Shown piece by piece: positions 1 to 11,787 of a stretch of DNA of 64,000 nt. The position numbers were made by a program, and so were the translations under genes. Position 1 is the first letter of the stretch. Every line of letters begins with the position of its first letter. Location of the stretch: the NCBI GenBank assembly GCA_014302835.1, contig CP060294.1, positions 3,683,067 to 3,747,066 of the forward strand, read 5' to 3'. Source of the DNA: Pedobacter sp. PAMC26386. Lineage in GTDB: Bacteria; Bacteroidota; Bacteroidia; Sphingobacteriales; Sphingobacteriaceae. The notes beneath the pieces were generated by a model. The model ran no database searches, was not told the origin of the DNA, and was given only the letters and a program-made list of their open reading frames with translations.

Positions 1-2517
<2,517 letters not shown>

Positions 2518-2752
2518 CTCTCCATAGCCTTTTGCGCCTATGGAAATGCTTTTTTTGATCTGTTATTAAACCTTTCGGTAATCAATGTGCAAGCACATCT
2601 CATTCCTCAAAGCTAACAACGTCTCTATTGTTGTTTGCTCTTCTTTATTAACTTCTTCCAATATGTCAAAGAACTTTATTGTCCCAGGTAATCCGTATTG
2701 CTACTTTTTTACCCTATTTCTCGTGTCTTTTATCTTAAGCACGGGCCAATTG

Positions 2753-2826
2753 TGGAGAATAACGGAGTCGAACCGTTGACCTCCTGCGTGCAAGGCAGGC
2801 GCTCTAGCCAGCTGAGCTAATCCCCC
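2753..2826 (-). tRNA. tRNA-Ala (TGC anticodon)
   Basis: The minus strand folds into a complete 74-nt cloverleaf. The acceptor stem is GGGGGAT paired with ATTCTCC (two G-U pairs), the D-arm is AGCTCAGCTGG, the anticodon loop is CTTGCACG with TGC, and the T-arm contains GGTTCGACTCC. CCA is not encoded. It lies in the 16S-23S spacer, nearest the 23S gene. Confidence 0.96.
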
Positions 2827-2841
2827 TTAGAATATATAATG

Positions 2842-2915
2842 TAGTCCCGAGCAGATTTGAACTGCTGACCCCTACATTATCAGTGTAGTGCTCTAACCAA
2901 CTGAGCTACGGGACT
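2842..2915 (-). tRNA. tRNA-Ile (GAT anticodon)
   Basis: The minus strand gives a complete 74-nt cloverleaf. The acceptor stem is AGTCCCG with CGGGACT, the anticodon loop CTGATAATG carries GAT, and the T-loop is GTTCAAATC. CCA is not encoded. The order 16S, tRNA-Ile, tRNA-Ala, 23S is the common bacterial arrangement, and 15 bases separate the two tRNAs. The rest of the spacer (2518-2752 and 2916-3132) shows no other gene. Confidence 0.96.
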
Positions 2916-3132
2916 ATTTACTTCGGTCCAGTATTGTTGTTGAGGTGTCTCAGCACAATTCCTTTTCCTCGGTCAATACCTTCTTTCAGTAGGTGAACAA
3001 CACTAATTTTGATGTTTCATCCTATGGGTTTTTCTTTTTGAGATTTTTTTGTCATTTACTTATATACTTACTCTTCTCTATCGAGTAGTGTTATAGTATA
3101 TCATTTACGCAGCGAGTAATCTATCTTGCTCC

Positions 3133-4656
<1,524 letters not shown>

Positions 4657-4982
4657 AAAATGTTGTTGTTTGAACGCTGACCATTCTTAACTTGTATTAA
4701 TAATAGTCTTATTCTTATTTGTCTGTCAGAATAGACTTAAAAAACTCGAGCGGTTCATGTACTTTGAACTTGTACGTGTTTACCTCGCTACGTTTGTAAA
4801 TGACATCTCTTTAATGAACTTCTCGGCAGTACCTCACGGTTGCCTTTTATATGTTGCAATACTTCTCTTTCATTTCCCTCAGGTCTTAATATTCCTGATT
4901 CTTTCCCAGTTTCGCATCGTTTCAATCTTGTTATCATGAAAGCTAACATCCGTTAACTTTCTTCCCCTTTTTGTTGGGACTG

Positions 4983-5012
4983 CAAAGGTAGAAATCTTTT
5001 TTGCTTTAGCAA
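4983..5012 (-). promoter_or_regulatory. rRNA promoter, proximal (Bacteroidota -33/-7)
   Basis: On the minus strand TTG (5010-5012) is followed after exactly 19 bases by TACCTTTG (4983-4990). This matches the Bacteroidota primary sigma consensus TTG-N19/20-TAnnTTTG. Transcription would begin a few bases downstream, about 320 nt before the 16S 5' end. Seen directly; its use as a promoter is inferred. Confidence 0.8.
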
Positions 5013-5140
5013 GCTTTTTATTTTTTATTTTTCGAAAGTTTTTATCCTTTCTCAAGCTTACCAATACTCCTACTTTTTACATCCTTTCAATCTTCTGCAC
5101 TACATCCTTTTCACCATTGCCCTTCCTCCGAAGCGGGATG

Positions 5141-5171
5141 CAAAAGTAGGAAATTCTAACCGTTATCCAAA
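5141..5171 (-). promoter_or_regulatory. rRNA promoter, distal (Bacteroidota -33/-7)
   Basis: On the minus strand TTTG (5168-5171) is followed after 19 bases by TACTTTTG (5141-5148). Same geometry as the proximal promoter about 158 bases nearer the 16S gene, so the operon appears to have tandem promoters. Both -7 boxes sit in a similar context, with GCA directly after TTTG. Confidence 0.8.
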
Positions 5172-5719
5172 CATTAATCCACTATTAATCGCATCACACT
5201 CCTAATACACTGGTTTACAACCCTAAAAAATTTAAACCATATTCAAATCCCATTACTTTACCATTCGATTGATAGATTTTTACCATTTAAATCGGATGCT
5301 CTGCCTATTCAATTCGTATCTTCCACTTTTCAATCGGTATCTTTTTATAGTACATATTGATACGGAATAACTCAGATTTCAGCAACCAAACGCAATTAAA
5401 CTAACAATCCTAACATTCACCTCTGGGTAATAAGCGACTACCACCACCTATCGACCCTATCACAGTATACTTATAGTAGTATATAATATATAGCATATAA
5501 TAAAATTAATGACAGCGGATTCCCTCTCCTTTTAATTGTAAAAACAAGACATCCGCGTTCAAGACAGGTTTGCCTTCGGTTTATAGCCCGGGTAAATCTA
5601 ATCTCACACCGGTCTTACTCCCTGCAAACTCTATTAGTTTCAACTAGCTAAAATTAATAGAGTTTGCATAGACTCACCATAGACTCACCATAGATTTACT
5701 GGGACCGGTAAGCGATTAC
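5172..5719. other. Non-coding region between rRNA promoters and the IS
   Basis: No gene is supportable here. The stretch is AT-rich. It holds an AT-only tract near 5470-5510 and the nested inverted and direct repeats at 5592-5699 listed separately. It ends at the IS boundary with the target triplet TAC at 5717-5719. Confidence 0.6.
5592..5699. repeat. Nested inverted repeats with an 11-base tandem repeat
   Basis: The inner perfect 14-base arms are TGCAAACTCTATTA (5623-5636) and TAATAGAGTTTGCA (5655-5668), separated by 18 bases. The outer perfect 9-base arms are GTAAATCTA (5592-5600) and TAGATTTAC (5691-5699). Between the right arms lie two copies of CATAGACTCAC plus a partial third (5667-5694). 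Could be the remnant of a small mobile element or a protein-binding array. The IS inserted only 20 bases away. Function unknown. Confidence 0.75.
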
Positions 5720-5769
5720 TGTCTTATCCTCGTATAGCTATACAGGTTATTGAATTAATTTTGAATTGA

Positions 5770-6705
5770 CTATACAAGCAAATTTGTAATTCCTGTTTGA
5801 CTTATACAAGTTGTATTTTCTTTTAGTTTGTATTTTTTGGGTTTCCATCTTTTTTTAAGCTCTCCTTGTTTAAGATGAGCCTGTTCGGGTGTTAGATAAT
5901 CGCAACTAGCATGTGGTCTACTGTGGTTATACGTCTGAATACTCTCTCTTATCCTTCCATTAGTTTCTCTCAGTCCAGCATTAGATCCATAGAGATCAAA
6001 CTCTGCTTTTAAGATCCCATTAACGCGCTCTGCAATAGCGTTCTCATATGGGTCTCCTTTTTCTGTCATACTAACTGCTATCTTACTATCTGTCAGCAGA
6101 TCTATATATCCTTTGCTGCAATATTGCGATCCTCTGTCGGAATGATGTATAAGGTCTTTTTGAGGGTACTTCCTATTGCTTATTGCCATTTCCAGTGCAT
6201 CTATGCAGCCCTGAGCCGAAAGATCTGTCCTGAAGGCCCATCCCATGATTTTTTTAGAATAGGCATCTGTGATCAGGCTGAGATAGCCCCATTGTTTTTT
6301 AAGATGTATATAAGTAATATCGCTTACCCAAACCTGTTCAGGATGATTGATGCTCAATTCTTTGATCAGATTATTGTATTTACGCATCCAATGCCTTGAA
6401 TTGGTGGTTACCGCATTTCTTCTTCGTTGTCTGATATGTAGGCTATGTTCCCGCATCAGTCCGAAGAGATAGTCCCGGCCAATTTTGATACCGTGTTTTT
6501 CTAAGGGCTTGTGCAACATAAAATGTAGTTTTAAAGTACCTATTCTTTTTTGCGTTTTGCGGATATCAATCACATGCTGCAAAACGATCTCATCTTTTAA
6601 TCCTTCATCCTGTAGCCTCCATTGATGATCATAATAAGCATGTCTTGTTTTGCCAAACAGTCTGCACAGCAACTTAATCCCAAGCTTAGGGAAGTCCTGT
6701 TTCAT
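5770..6705 (-). CDS. IS3-family transposase OrfB (DDE integrase core)
   Basis: 311 aa catalytic subunit of the IS3-family transposase. It carries out strand transfer of the element through a two-metal DDE active site. An N-terminal HTH_21-like segment (about residues 40-95) precedes an rve integrase core (about 115-275). The three acidic residues are visible: D in VWVSDITYIH, D in HHSDRGSQY, and E in NAIAERVNGILK with the family's K seven residues on. The ATG overlaps the OrfA stop as ATGA (6702-6705), so it could be made by translational coupling or, as known for this family, as an OrfAB fusion through a -1 frameshift. Nothing is truncated. Confidence 0.95.
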   Translation of the reverse strand: MKQDFPKLGIKLLCRLFGKTRHAYYDHQWRLQDEGLKDEIVLQHVIDIRKTQKRIGTLKLHFMLHKPLEKHGIKIGRDYLFGLMREHSLHIRQRRRNAVTTNSRHWMRKYNNLIKELSINHPEQVWVSDITYIHLKKQWGYLSLITDAYSKKIMGWAFRTDLSAQGCIDALEMAISNRKYPQKDLIHHSDRGSQYCSKGYIDLLTDSKIAVSMTEKGDPYENAIAERVNGILKAEFDLYGSNAGLRETNGRIRESIQTYNHSRPHASCDYLTPEQAHLKQGELKKRWKPKKYKLKENTTCISQTGITNLLV

Positions 6706-7244
6706 TTTGATGACTGCCTGGCACCAGACTTTTTTCTGATATCGATTTTAAGCTGTTCTTCAGCGATATCGATCATGGTGTCCAGGGCTTTGATCTTCAA
6801 ATTGGCCTCTGCAAGGGCTTCTTGCAAGGCTTTGAGTTCTGTGTTATCAGATTGATTTGTTGTCTTTTTAACCACCTCTAAAGATTTGATATCGCTAATT
6901 TCGACATTTTCTTCTCTAAATTTCTTTATCCAGCCCCGTATTACACTCGGGTAAGAAATATCAAAGGCAATTTGAGCTTGTCTGACGCTCATTCCTGCTT
7001 CTACAGCGCGAAAAACAGACCTCTTTTCTGCCAGTGTATAGCTTTTGTGTTTCACTATACTTGAACCGTACCGATCTATCCAATCCTTTAGGGTGAAGCT
7101 GGCCATACCATATTCCTGTATAAGGTCTCGGCGGGGGACTCCTTGTTCTGCTAATTGAACAACATATGCGATTAAGCGCTTATCAAAGCGCTGTTGCTTG
7201 CCAATCCGATCTGAGTAAATAAACTCTGTTTCTTTTGTTTCCAT
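6702..7244 (-). CDS. IS3-family transposase OrfA (HTH DNA-binding subunit)
   Basis: 180 aa subunit that recognises the terminal repeats. It is longer than the usual OrfA of about 100 aa because it carries two helix-turn-helix segments: one near residues 22-60 (LIAYVVQLAEQGVPRRDLI) and a second near 75-110 (AGMSVRQAQIAF). A C-terminal heptad-rich helix (about 130-165) resembles the leucine zipper used to dimerise with OrfB. This two-HTH form is seen in the IS150-like subgroup. The start ATG lies 12 bases inside the right terminal repeat, so the promoter must sit in or just outside the repeat. Confidence 0.9.
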   Translation of the reverse strand: METKETEFIYSDRIGKQQRFDKRLIAYVVQLAEQGVPRRDLIQEYGMASFTLKDWIDRYGSSIVKHKSYTLAEKRSVFRAVEAGMSVRQAQIAFDISYPSVIRGWIKKFREENVEISDIKSLEVVKKTTNQSDNTELKALQEALAEANLKIKALDTMIDIAEEQLKIDIRKKSGARQSSK

Positions 7245-7282
7245 ACACTGTTTTTAGTGTATAGCTCTTTTAGGAATCGACA

Positions 7283-7832
7283 TACAAAACCTTTCAAAAA
7301 CTGATTATCTTATCTTAGTAAGATAAGATCAAAAACTCTTTATCAATCATTGTCCAGTCAGCGTGCAGATCAAACAGACACAAGCTCATTCCTTCCCTCC
7401 TGATGACCTAAATACAGGATGAACAAATTAGCCACCAAAGCCAGATACCATCATACTATATTATATAGTCTATTTCCAAACAGTTCTCCCAAGCTCTTCC
7501 CATCAAAACCCAGAATAGAATAGCCTTACACCATATCCTATATAAAATCCCGATCTTAAACACACTAATACATAGTATAAGTCTCCTAAATATTGCGTAC
7601 CTTTTTATTCATTTATAAACCTTTTATCTATTGCAACCCCAAATAGCATATACGATACAAAAAGTATTGCTAAGATTTTCATCAAAAAAAAACATCATAA
7701 GCTCCTTTCCGCTCCCCATTTTTTGCCATTAATTAATGAGATAACCGCTTTCAAACAATTAATTTGTTAAAATATGTTAACAGCTTGACTTATAAAAAGG
7801 CTTTATATAGCTTAGCGGTCGATTATTTTTAA
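7283..7832. other. Non-coding region between the IS and bamD
   Basis: No gene is supportable. It contains the 23-base palindrome at 7307-7329, a shorter ACTATAT-T-ATATAGT palindrome at 7455-7469, and CATTAATTAATG at 7727-7738. The bamD promoter follows. This DNA was probably contiguous with 5172-5719 before the IS inserted. Confidence 0.6.
7307..7329. repeat. 23-base palindrome, possible operator
   Basis: Perfect 11-base arms ATCTTATCTTA (7307-7317) and TAAGATAAGAT (7319-7329) around a single G. It lies 24 bases outside the IS right end. There is no T-tract, so a terminator is unlikely. A binding site for a dimeric regulator is possible, but no adjacent regulator gene is seen. Confidence 0.55.
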
Positions 7833-7863
7833 TTGACGTTATCGTATTATTAACTTATCTTTG
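7833..7863 (+). promoter_or_regulatory. bamD promoter
   Basis: TTG (7833-7835), 20 bases, then TATCTTTG (7856-7863). The bamD ATG begins at 7868, four bases after the -7 box, so the transcript would be leaderless or nearly so. Confidence 0.75.
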
Positions 7864-7867
7864 CACA

Positions 7868-8797
7868 ATGTTTAAAATTAAACACGTTTTTATACTAAGT
7901 TTTACTGTTATTGCCCTGAGTATTGCAGGTTGCAAAAGCCGTTTTGAAAAAATCAGGCTCAGCAATGATGTGGCCAAAAAATATCAGGAGGCAATAAAAC
8001 TATATAACAAGAAGGATTATTCAAAAGCCCTCATCTTATTTGAAGACCTTTCTCAGAAATATAGAGGAAGAACTGAAGCAGAAGATTTGAATTATTACTA
8101 CGCTTATACTTTATATAGACTAAAAGATTATACTACTGCACGTTATCAGTTCAAATACTTTGCGGATACCTATCCAACAAGTAAAAATGCTGAAGAATGT
8201 AGATATATGGGCGCTTATTGCTACTACCTGGATTCTCCAGAGTATACATTAGAACAAGAGAATACCTATAAAGCAATTGATGCCTTACAATTGTTTATCA
8301 ACTTATACCCTAAAAGTGAGCGTGTTGCACAGGCAAGTCAATACATTACTGACTTACGTGCAAAACTGGAGTTAAAAGCTTATACAAATGCAAGATTATA
8401 CTATGATTTGGGTGGATATGATATATCTTACTATAAATCCTCTGTAATTTCTTTAAAAAATGCAGAAATCGACTTCCCGGATATTAAGTATGTAGAAGAT
8501 ATGGACTTACTGATTGTTAAATCACAGTATGCCTATGCTAAAAACAGTTACGCTTTCCGTCAGGAAGACAGATATAACGAAGCAATTGGTTATGCAAATG
8601 AATTTATAGAGGCACACCCTGAAAGCAAATATATTGCTGAAGTGAAAACGCTGAAAACAACAAGCGAAGCTGGAATAGCAAATGCAAAACAGTTGATGGC
8701 GCAGGATGCTAAACTAACCGCTAAATACAGAGCATTAATTGAAAAAGATGCCAAAAAAGATACTACTTCTAATACGATTAAAACCCCCAACCCATAA
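7868..8797 (+). CDS. bamD: Outer membrane assembly lipoprotein BamD
   Basis: 309 aa lipoprotein of the BAM complex, which inserts beta-barrel proteins into the outer membrane. The signal peptide has a hydrophobic core (residues 8-20) and lipobox IAGC with acylated Cys22. The mature part is a run of tetratricopeptide repeats from about residue 35 to 270, e.g. YNKKDYSKALILFEDLSQKY and YPKSERVAQASQYI, as in YfiO/BamD. It heads the conserved bamD-rpoZ-coaBC-DUF4835 cluster, and its stop overlaps the rpoZ ATG by one base (TAATG). A Bacteroidota promoter ends four bases before the start. The lysine-rich C-terminal tail is not a recognised domain. Confidence 0.92.
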   Translation: MFKIKHVFILSFTVIALSIAGCKSRFEKIRLSNDVAKKYQEAIKLYNKKDYSKALILFEDLSQKYRGRTEAEDLNYYYAYTLYRLKDYTTARYQFKYFADTYPTSKNAEECRYMGAYCYYLDSPEYTLEQENTYKAIDALQLFINLYPKSERVAQASQYITDLRAKLELKAYTNARLYYDLGGYDISYYKSSVISLKNAEIDFPDIKYVEDMDLLIVKSQYAYAKNSYAFRQEDRYNEAIGYANEFIEAHPESKYIAEVKTLKTTSEAGIANAKQLMAQDAKLTAKYRALIEKDAKKDTTSNTIKTPNP

Positions 8798-9123
8798 TGA
8801 ATACGAATAAACCCGCAATACCAAATACTACGGTAACAAGAAATGTAAATGATTTAGATCAGAAGACCCACAATATTTATGAGTCTTTAGTGATTATTTC
8901 TAAAAGGGCCAATCAGATTTCAAATAACATGAAAGAGGAGTTACATGGCAAATTAGCTGAGTTTGCTTCTTCTAATGATAACCTGGAAGAGATTTTCGAA
9001 AACAGGGAACAAATTGAAATTAGCAAGCACTATGAGCGCATGCCAAAGCCAAGTCTTATTGCAATTGATGAATTTCTGAATGATAAAATTTACCACAGAA
9101 ATCCAGCTAAAGATTCACAATAA
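8797..9123 (+). CDS. rpoZ: RNA polymerase omega subunit (Bacteroidota type)
   Basis: 108 aa protein matching the short omega-like subunit of Bacteroidota RNA polymerase, which aids beta-prime assembly. The omega core is visible as NIYESLVIISKRANQIS (about residues 27-43), with the A-R/K-R-A-x-Q motif followed by acidic helices. Identification rests largely on this motif, the length and the invariant position between bamD and coaBC. The start overlaps the bamD stop by one base, which suggests translational coupling. No Shine-Dalgarno site is evident. Confidence 0.85.
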   Translation: MNTNKPAIPNTTVTRNVNDLDQKTHNIYESLVIISKRANQISNNMKEELHGKLAEFASSNDNLEEIFENREQIEISKHYERMPKPSLIAIDEFLNDKIYHRNPAKDSQ

Positions 9124-9169
9124 ATTTTGCATAGGTATTAAATCGCATAAACACTTGCATTAATAAACC

Positions 9170-10369
9170 ATGCTCAAAAATAAAAATATCATCCTTGGCG
9201 TTTGCGGCAGTATTGCAGCATATAAGTCAGCAGTGCTGGTCAGATTACTGATCAAGGCTGGTGCAAACGTCAAGGTTATTCTGACAGCAGATGCGGCAAA
9301 TTTCATCACACCGCTTACCCTAGCTACGCTATCTAAAAATCCTGTTTACACCAGATACTTCGAAGAAGAAACAGGAGTATGGAGCAACCATGTAGAACTA
9401 GGTCTGTGGGCAGATTATATGGTCATCGCCCCTGCCAGTGCAAATACGATTGGCAAAATGGCCAATGGACTTTGTGATAACCTACTCACTGCCGTATATC
9501 TTTCTGCAAAATGTCCTGTTTTTTATGCTCCGGCAATGGATCTTGACATGTGGAAACATGAAAGCACAAAAACTAATATAGAGAAACTACAAGCCTTTGG
9601 TAATACCATCATCTCCCCAAACAACGGCGAACTTGCCAGTGGTTTATATGGAGAAGGCAGAATGGCGGAACCGGAAGAAATTGTAGCTTTTCTGTCTGAT
9701 AACATCAGACAAAGTCTTCCCCTGGTTGGTGTAAAAGTCATGATAACTGCCGGTCCTACTTATGAACCCATAGACCCCGTCCGTTTTATAGGCAATCATT
9801 CCTCTGGTAAAATGGGTTTCGCCCTTGCAGATGAAATGGCGCGCTTAGGTGCAGAGGTAACTTTAATCAGCGGGCCAACCGCAGAGAAAAGTATACAACA
9901 GGTAAACAGAATTGATGTAACCACTGCCAGTGAAATGTTGGAAGCCTGCAAAAGTAATTTCCCAAATACCTCCATTACAATTATGAGTGCCGCTGTGGCC
10001 GATTATACGCCTGTCCATGTCGCAACTCAGAAAATCAAAAAAGCAACGGGTGAGTTCAGTATTGAGTTGAAAAAGACAACCGATATTCTGGCTACTTTAG
10101 GGCAGACAAAAACTAAAGACCAGATTCTTGTTGGTTTTGCACTGGAGACAAATAATGAAGAAGAACATGCAAAAGGTAAATTGATCAAGAAGAATCTTGA
10201 TTTAATCATTTTAAATTCATTGAATGATGCAGGAGCCGGCTTTCAAAAAGATACAAACAAAATTACTATCTTTAATCAGTGCTTAGAAAAAACGGTATAT
10301 GCAGTGAAATCAAAAACTGAGGTAGCCAAAGATATCTGCACTGAGATATTAAAGCTACGCCAGGCATGA
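9170..10369 (+). CDS. coaBC: Bifunctional 4'-phosphopantothenoylcysteine decarboxylase / phosphopantothenate-cysteine ligase
   Basis: 399 aa fusion catalysing two consecutive steps of coenzyme A synthesis: ligation of cysteine to 4'-phosphopantothenate (CoaB) and FMN-dependent decarboxylation (CoaC). The CoaC domain (about 1-180) has GSIAAYKS, the catalytic His74 in NHVELGLWAD and the PAMDLDMW flap (121-128). The loop that holds the essential Cys in E. coli Dfp reads GELASGLYGEGRM (153-165) with no Cys, a form I believe is usual in this phylum. The CoaB domain (about 187-399) has GPTYEPIDPVRFIGNHSSGKMG, SAAVADYTP and a KIKK segment. It ends in a 4-base overlap (ATGA) with the next gene. Confidence 0.95.
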   Translation: MLKNKNIILGVCGSIAAYKSAVLVRLLIKAGANVKVILTADAANFITPLTLATLSKNPVYTRYFEEETGVWSNHVELGLWADYMVIAPASANTIGKMANGLCDNLLTAVYLSAKCPVFYAPAMDLDMWKHESTKTNIEKLQAFGNTIISPNNGELASGLYGEGRMAEPEEIVAFLSDNIRQSLPLVGVKVMITAGPTYEPIDPVRFIGNHSSGKMGFALADEMARLGAEVTLISGPTAEKSIQQVNRIDVTTASEMLEACKSNFPNTSITIMSAAVADYTPVHVATQKIKKATGEFSIELKKTTDILATLGQTKTKDQILVGFALETNNEEEHAKGKLIKKNLDLIILNSLNDAGAGFQKDTNKITIFNQCLEKTVYAVKSKTEVAKDICTEILKLRQA

Positions 10370-11268
10370 AAAAAATCACGACTCTAGTTTTCGCTTCACT
10401 CTTCTTCTTTTTCACTGGTTTTACCCAGGAATTAAATACTAGGGTAACGGTCACAGCACCCACTGTGCCAAATATGAATAAAAACAATATCGAGCTGATC
10501 CAGACTACGGTACGTGAATTTCTAAACAATAATAAGTGGACCAATGAAACTTATCAGCCGCAGGAACGGATTGAAAGCAACCTGGTTATTACGATAAGCT
10601 CATGGGATGGAGCGTCGGGCTATAAAGCCGATGCACAGATACAAACCAGCAGGCCAATCTATGGAACTTCTTATAATAGCACAATCCTCAATTTAAGTGA
10701 TAAAAATTTCGACTTCAACTATAACGAAGGTGAACCAGTAAATTTTTCAGATCAGAACTTTTTGGGTAACCTCAGTTCTCTGTTATCCTATTATGCGTAT
10801 ACTATTATTGGTCTGGACAAGGATAGTTTCAGCAAGCTGGGTGGAACTCCATATTATTTGAAAGCTCAGAATATTCTGAATGTCGCTCAGGTATCTGGCA
10901 ACACTGGCTGGAAAGCCTATGATGGTCTGCGTAACCGCTACTGGCTAAATGAAAACCTCTTAAATAAGAGTTTTGAAGATCTTAGGATATTTATCTATAA
11001 CTATCATGCAAATACCCTTGATCGTATTCAGGAAAATCCAACAAAAGGCTGCCAGATGTTATTAAGTTTTTTGCCTGACCTGAAACAAATGGATAAACAA
11101 AAACTAGGTTCCATTTTCCCTAATGTCTACCTGGCTACCAAAGCAGAAGAAATGACAAATATCCTGACCACAGGAAATACACAGGATAAAATACAAGCTT
11201 ATAACTTACTCAGTGAGATTGATCCAGCCAATATCAATAAATACGAAGTCCTGAAGAAAGGGTTATAA
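10366..11268 (+). CDS. DUF4835 family secreted protein
   Basis: 300 aa protein of the DUF4835 family, found next to coaBC and recN in Bacteroidota. Its function is not established. A Sec signal peptide covers residues 1-20 (basic MKK, hydrophobic phenylalanine-rich core, cleavage after GFTQ), so it acts in the periplasm or at the outer membrane. The remainder mixes beta strands (NLVITISSWDGASGYKADAQI) with helices toward the C-terminus. The start overlaps the coaBC stop by four bases, so the two are very likely translated together. Confidence 0.85.
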   Translation: MKKITTLVFASLFFFFTGFTQELNTRVTVTAPTVPNMNKNNIELIQTTVREFLNNNKWTNETYQPQERIESNLVITISSWDGASGYKADAQIQTSRPIYGTSYNSTILNLSDKNFDFNYNEGEPVNFSDQNFLGNLSSLLSYYAYTIIGLDKDSFSKLGGTPYYLKAQNILNVAQVSGNTGWKAYDGLRNRYWLNENLLNKSFEDLRIFIYNYHANTLDRIQENPTKGCQMLLSFLPDLKQMDKQKLGSIFPNVYLATKAEEMTNILTTGNTQDKIQAYNLLSEIDPANINKYEVLKKGL

Positions 11269-11342
11269 ACTCTGATAACGACATCCTACTCACCCCCTTA
11301 TTTCCTTGATCTGACCCTACTTCATTTTTTTATAAAATATAT

Positions 11343-11391
11343 TTTGGATATACGAATATATTCGTACATTAGTAATACGAAACAATTCGTA
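11343..11391 (+). promoter_or_regulatory. blaI promoter with two BlaI/MecI-type operators
   Basis: Two 16-base palindromes share TACGAA-N4-TTCGTA: operator 1 at 11351-11366 and operator 2 at 11376-11391, 25 bases apart start to start. TTTG (11343-11346) and a variant -7 box TACATTAG (11365-11372) are 18 bases apart. Operator 1 fills the spacer and operator 2 sits directly downstream, ending eight bases before the blaI ATG. This is the layout expected for autorepression by the adjacent BlaI-like protein. The binding itself is inferred. Confidence 0.8.
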
Positions 11392-11399
11392 AATAAAAT

Positions 11400-11783
11400 A
11401 TGTCCTCAGATAACCTAACAAAGCCAACAGAGAGTGAACTGGAAATACTTCAGATCTTATGGGAGAAAGGAAACTGTACAGTTAGAGAAGTGCATGAAAT
11501 CCTAACCCAGAATAAAGAAGCAGGTTATACAACTACGCTTAAAATTATGCAGATCATGCATGAAAAAGGATTGGTAAAAAGAGATACCAGCTCAAAGACA
11601 CATATCTATAGTGCGTTAGCCAGTCAGCAAAAAACACAGCAACACCTCGTTTCCAGATTAATTGACAATGCATTTAGCGGGTCCGCAGCAAGGTTAGTTA
11701 TGCAGGCTCTAGGAAATCACACCTCAAGTAAAGATGAAATAGAAGAAATCAAAAAATATTTAAATGAACTAGATAATAAATAA
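11400..11783 (+). CDS. BlaI/MecI family transcriptional repressor
   Basis: 127 aa winged-helix repressor of the BlaI/MecI/CopY family (PF03965). The DNA-binding domain spans about residues 6-80, with the family opening PTESELEILQILWEKGNCTVREV and the recognition helix at GYTTTLKIMQIMHEKGLV. The C-terminal helices (about 85-127) form the dimer interface. In the staphylococcal proteins a cleavage site for the partner protease lies near residue 101; here the matching region is FSGSAARLVMQAL. It is cotranscribed with the M56 protease gene four bases downstream and preceded by two matching palindromes. No beta-lactamase gene is adjacent, so the regulated target may be something else. Confidence 0.92.
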   Translation: MSSDNLTKPTESELEILQILWEKGNCTVREVHEILTQNKEAGYTTTLKIMQIMHEKGLVKRDTSSKTHIYSALASQQKTQQHLVSRLIDNAFSGSAARLVMQALGNHTSSKDEIEEIKKYLNELDNK

Positions 11784-11787
11784 TATT

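Larger units (their letters stand above)
5720..7282 (-). mobile_element. IS3-family insertion sequence, complete
   Basis: A 1,563-base element with two overlapping transposase genes on the minus strand. Imperfect 26-base terminal inverted repeats run 5720-5745 and 7257-7282. Both begin TGTC and share the internal block AGCTATACA, with several scattered mismatches. The element is flanked by the triplet TAC on both sides (5717-5719 and 7283-7285), which fits a 3-base target duplication of the IS3 family. Both frames and the DDE residues are intact, so it could be active. It lies between the rRNA promoters and bamD and points toward the rRNA operon. Confidence 0.9.

Noticed and set aside
4879..5064. 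61-codon basic frame upstream of 16S on the minus strand
   Set aside because: It spans the proximal rRNA promoter and the A/T-rich leader; the lysine-rich composition is a result of A-tracts.
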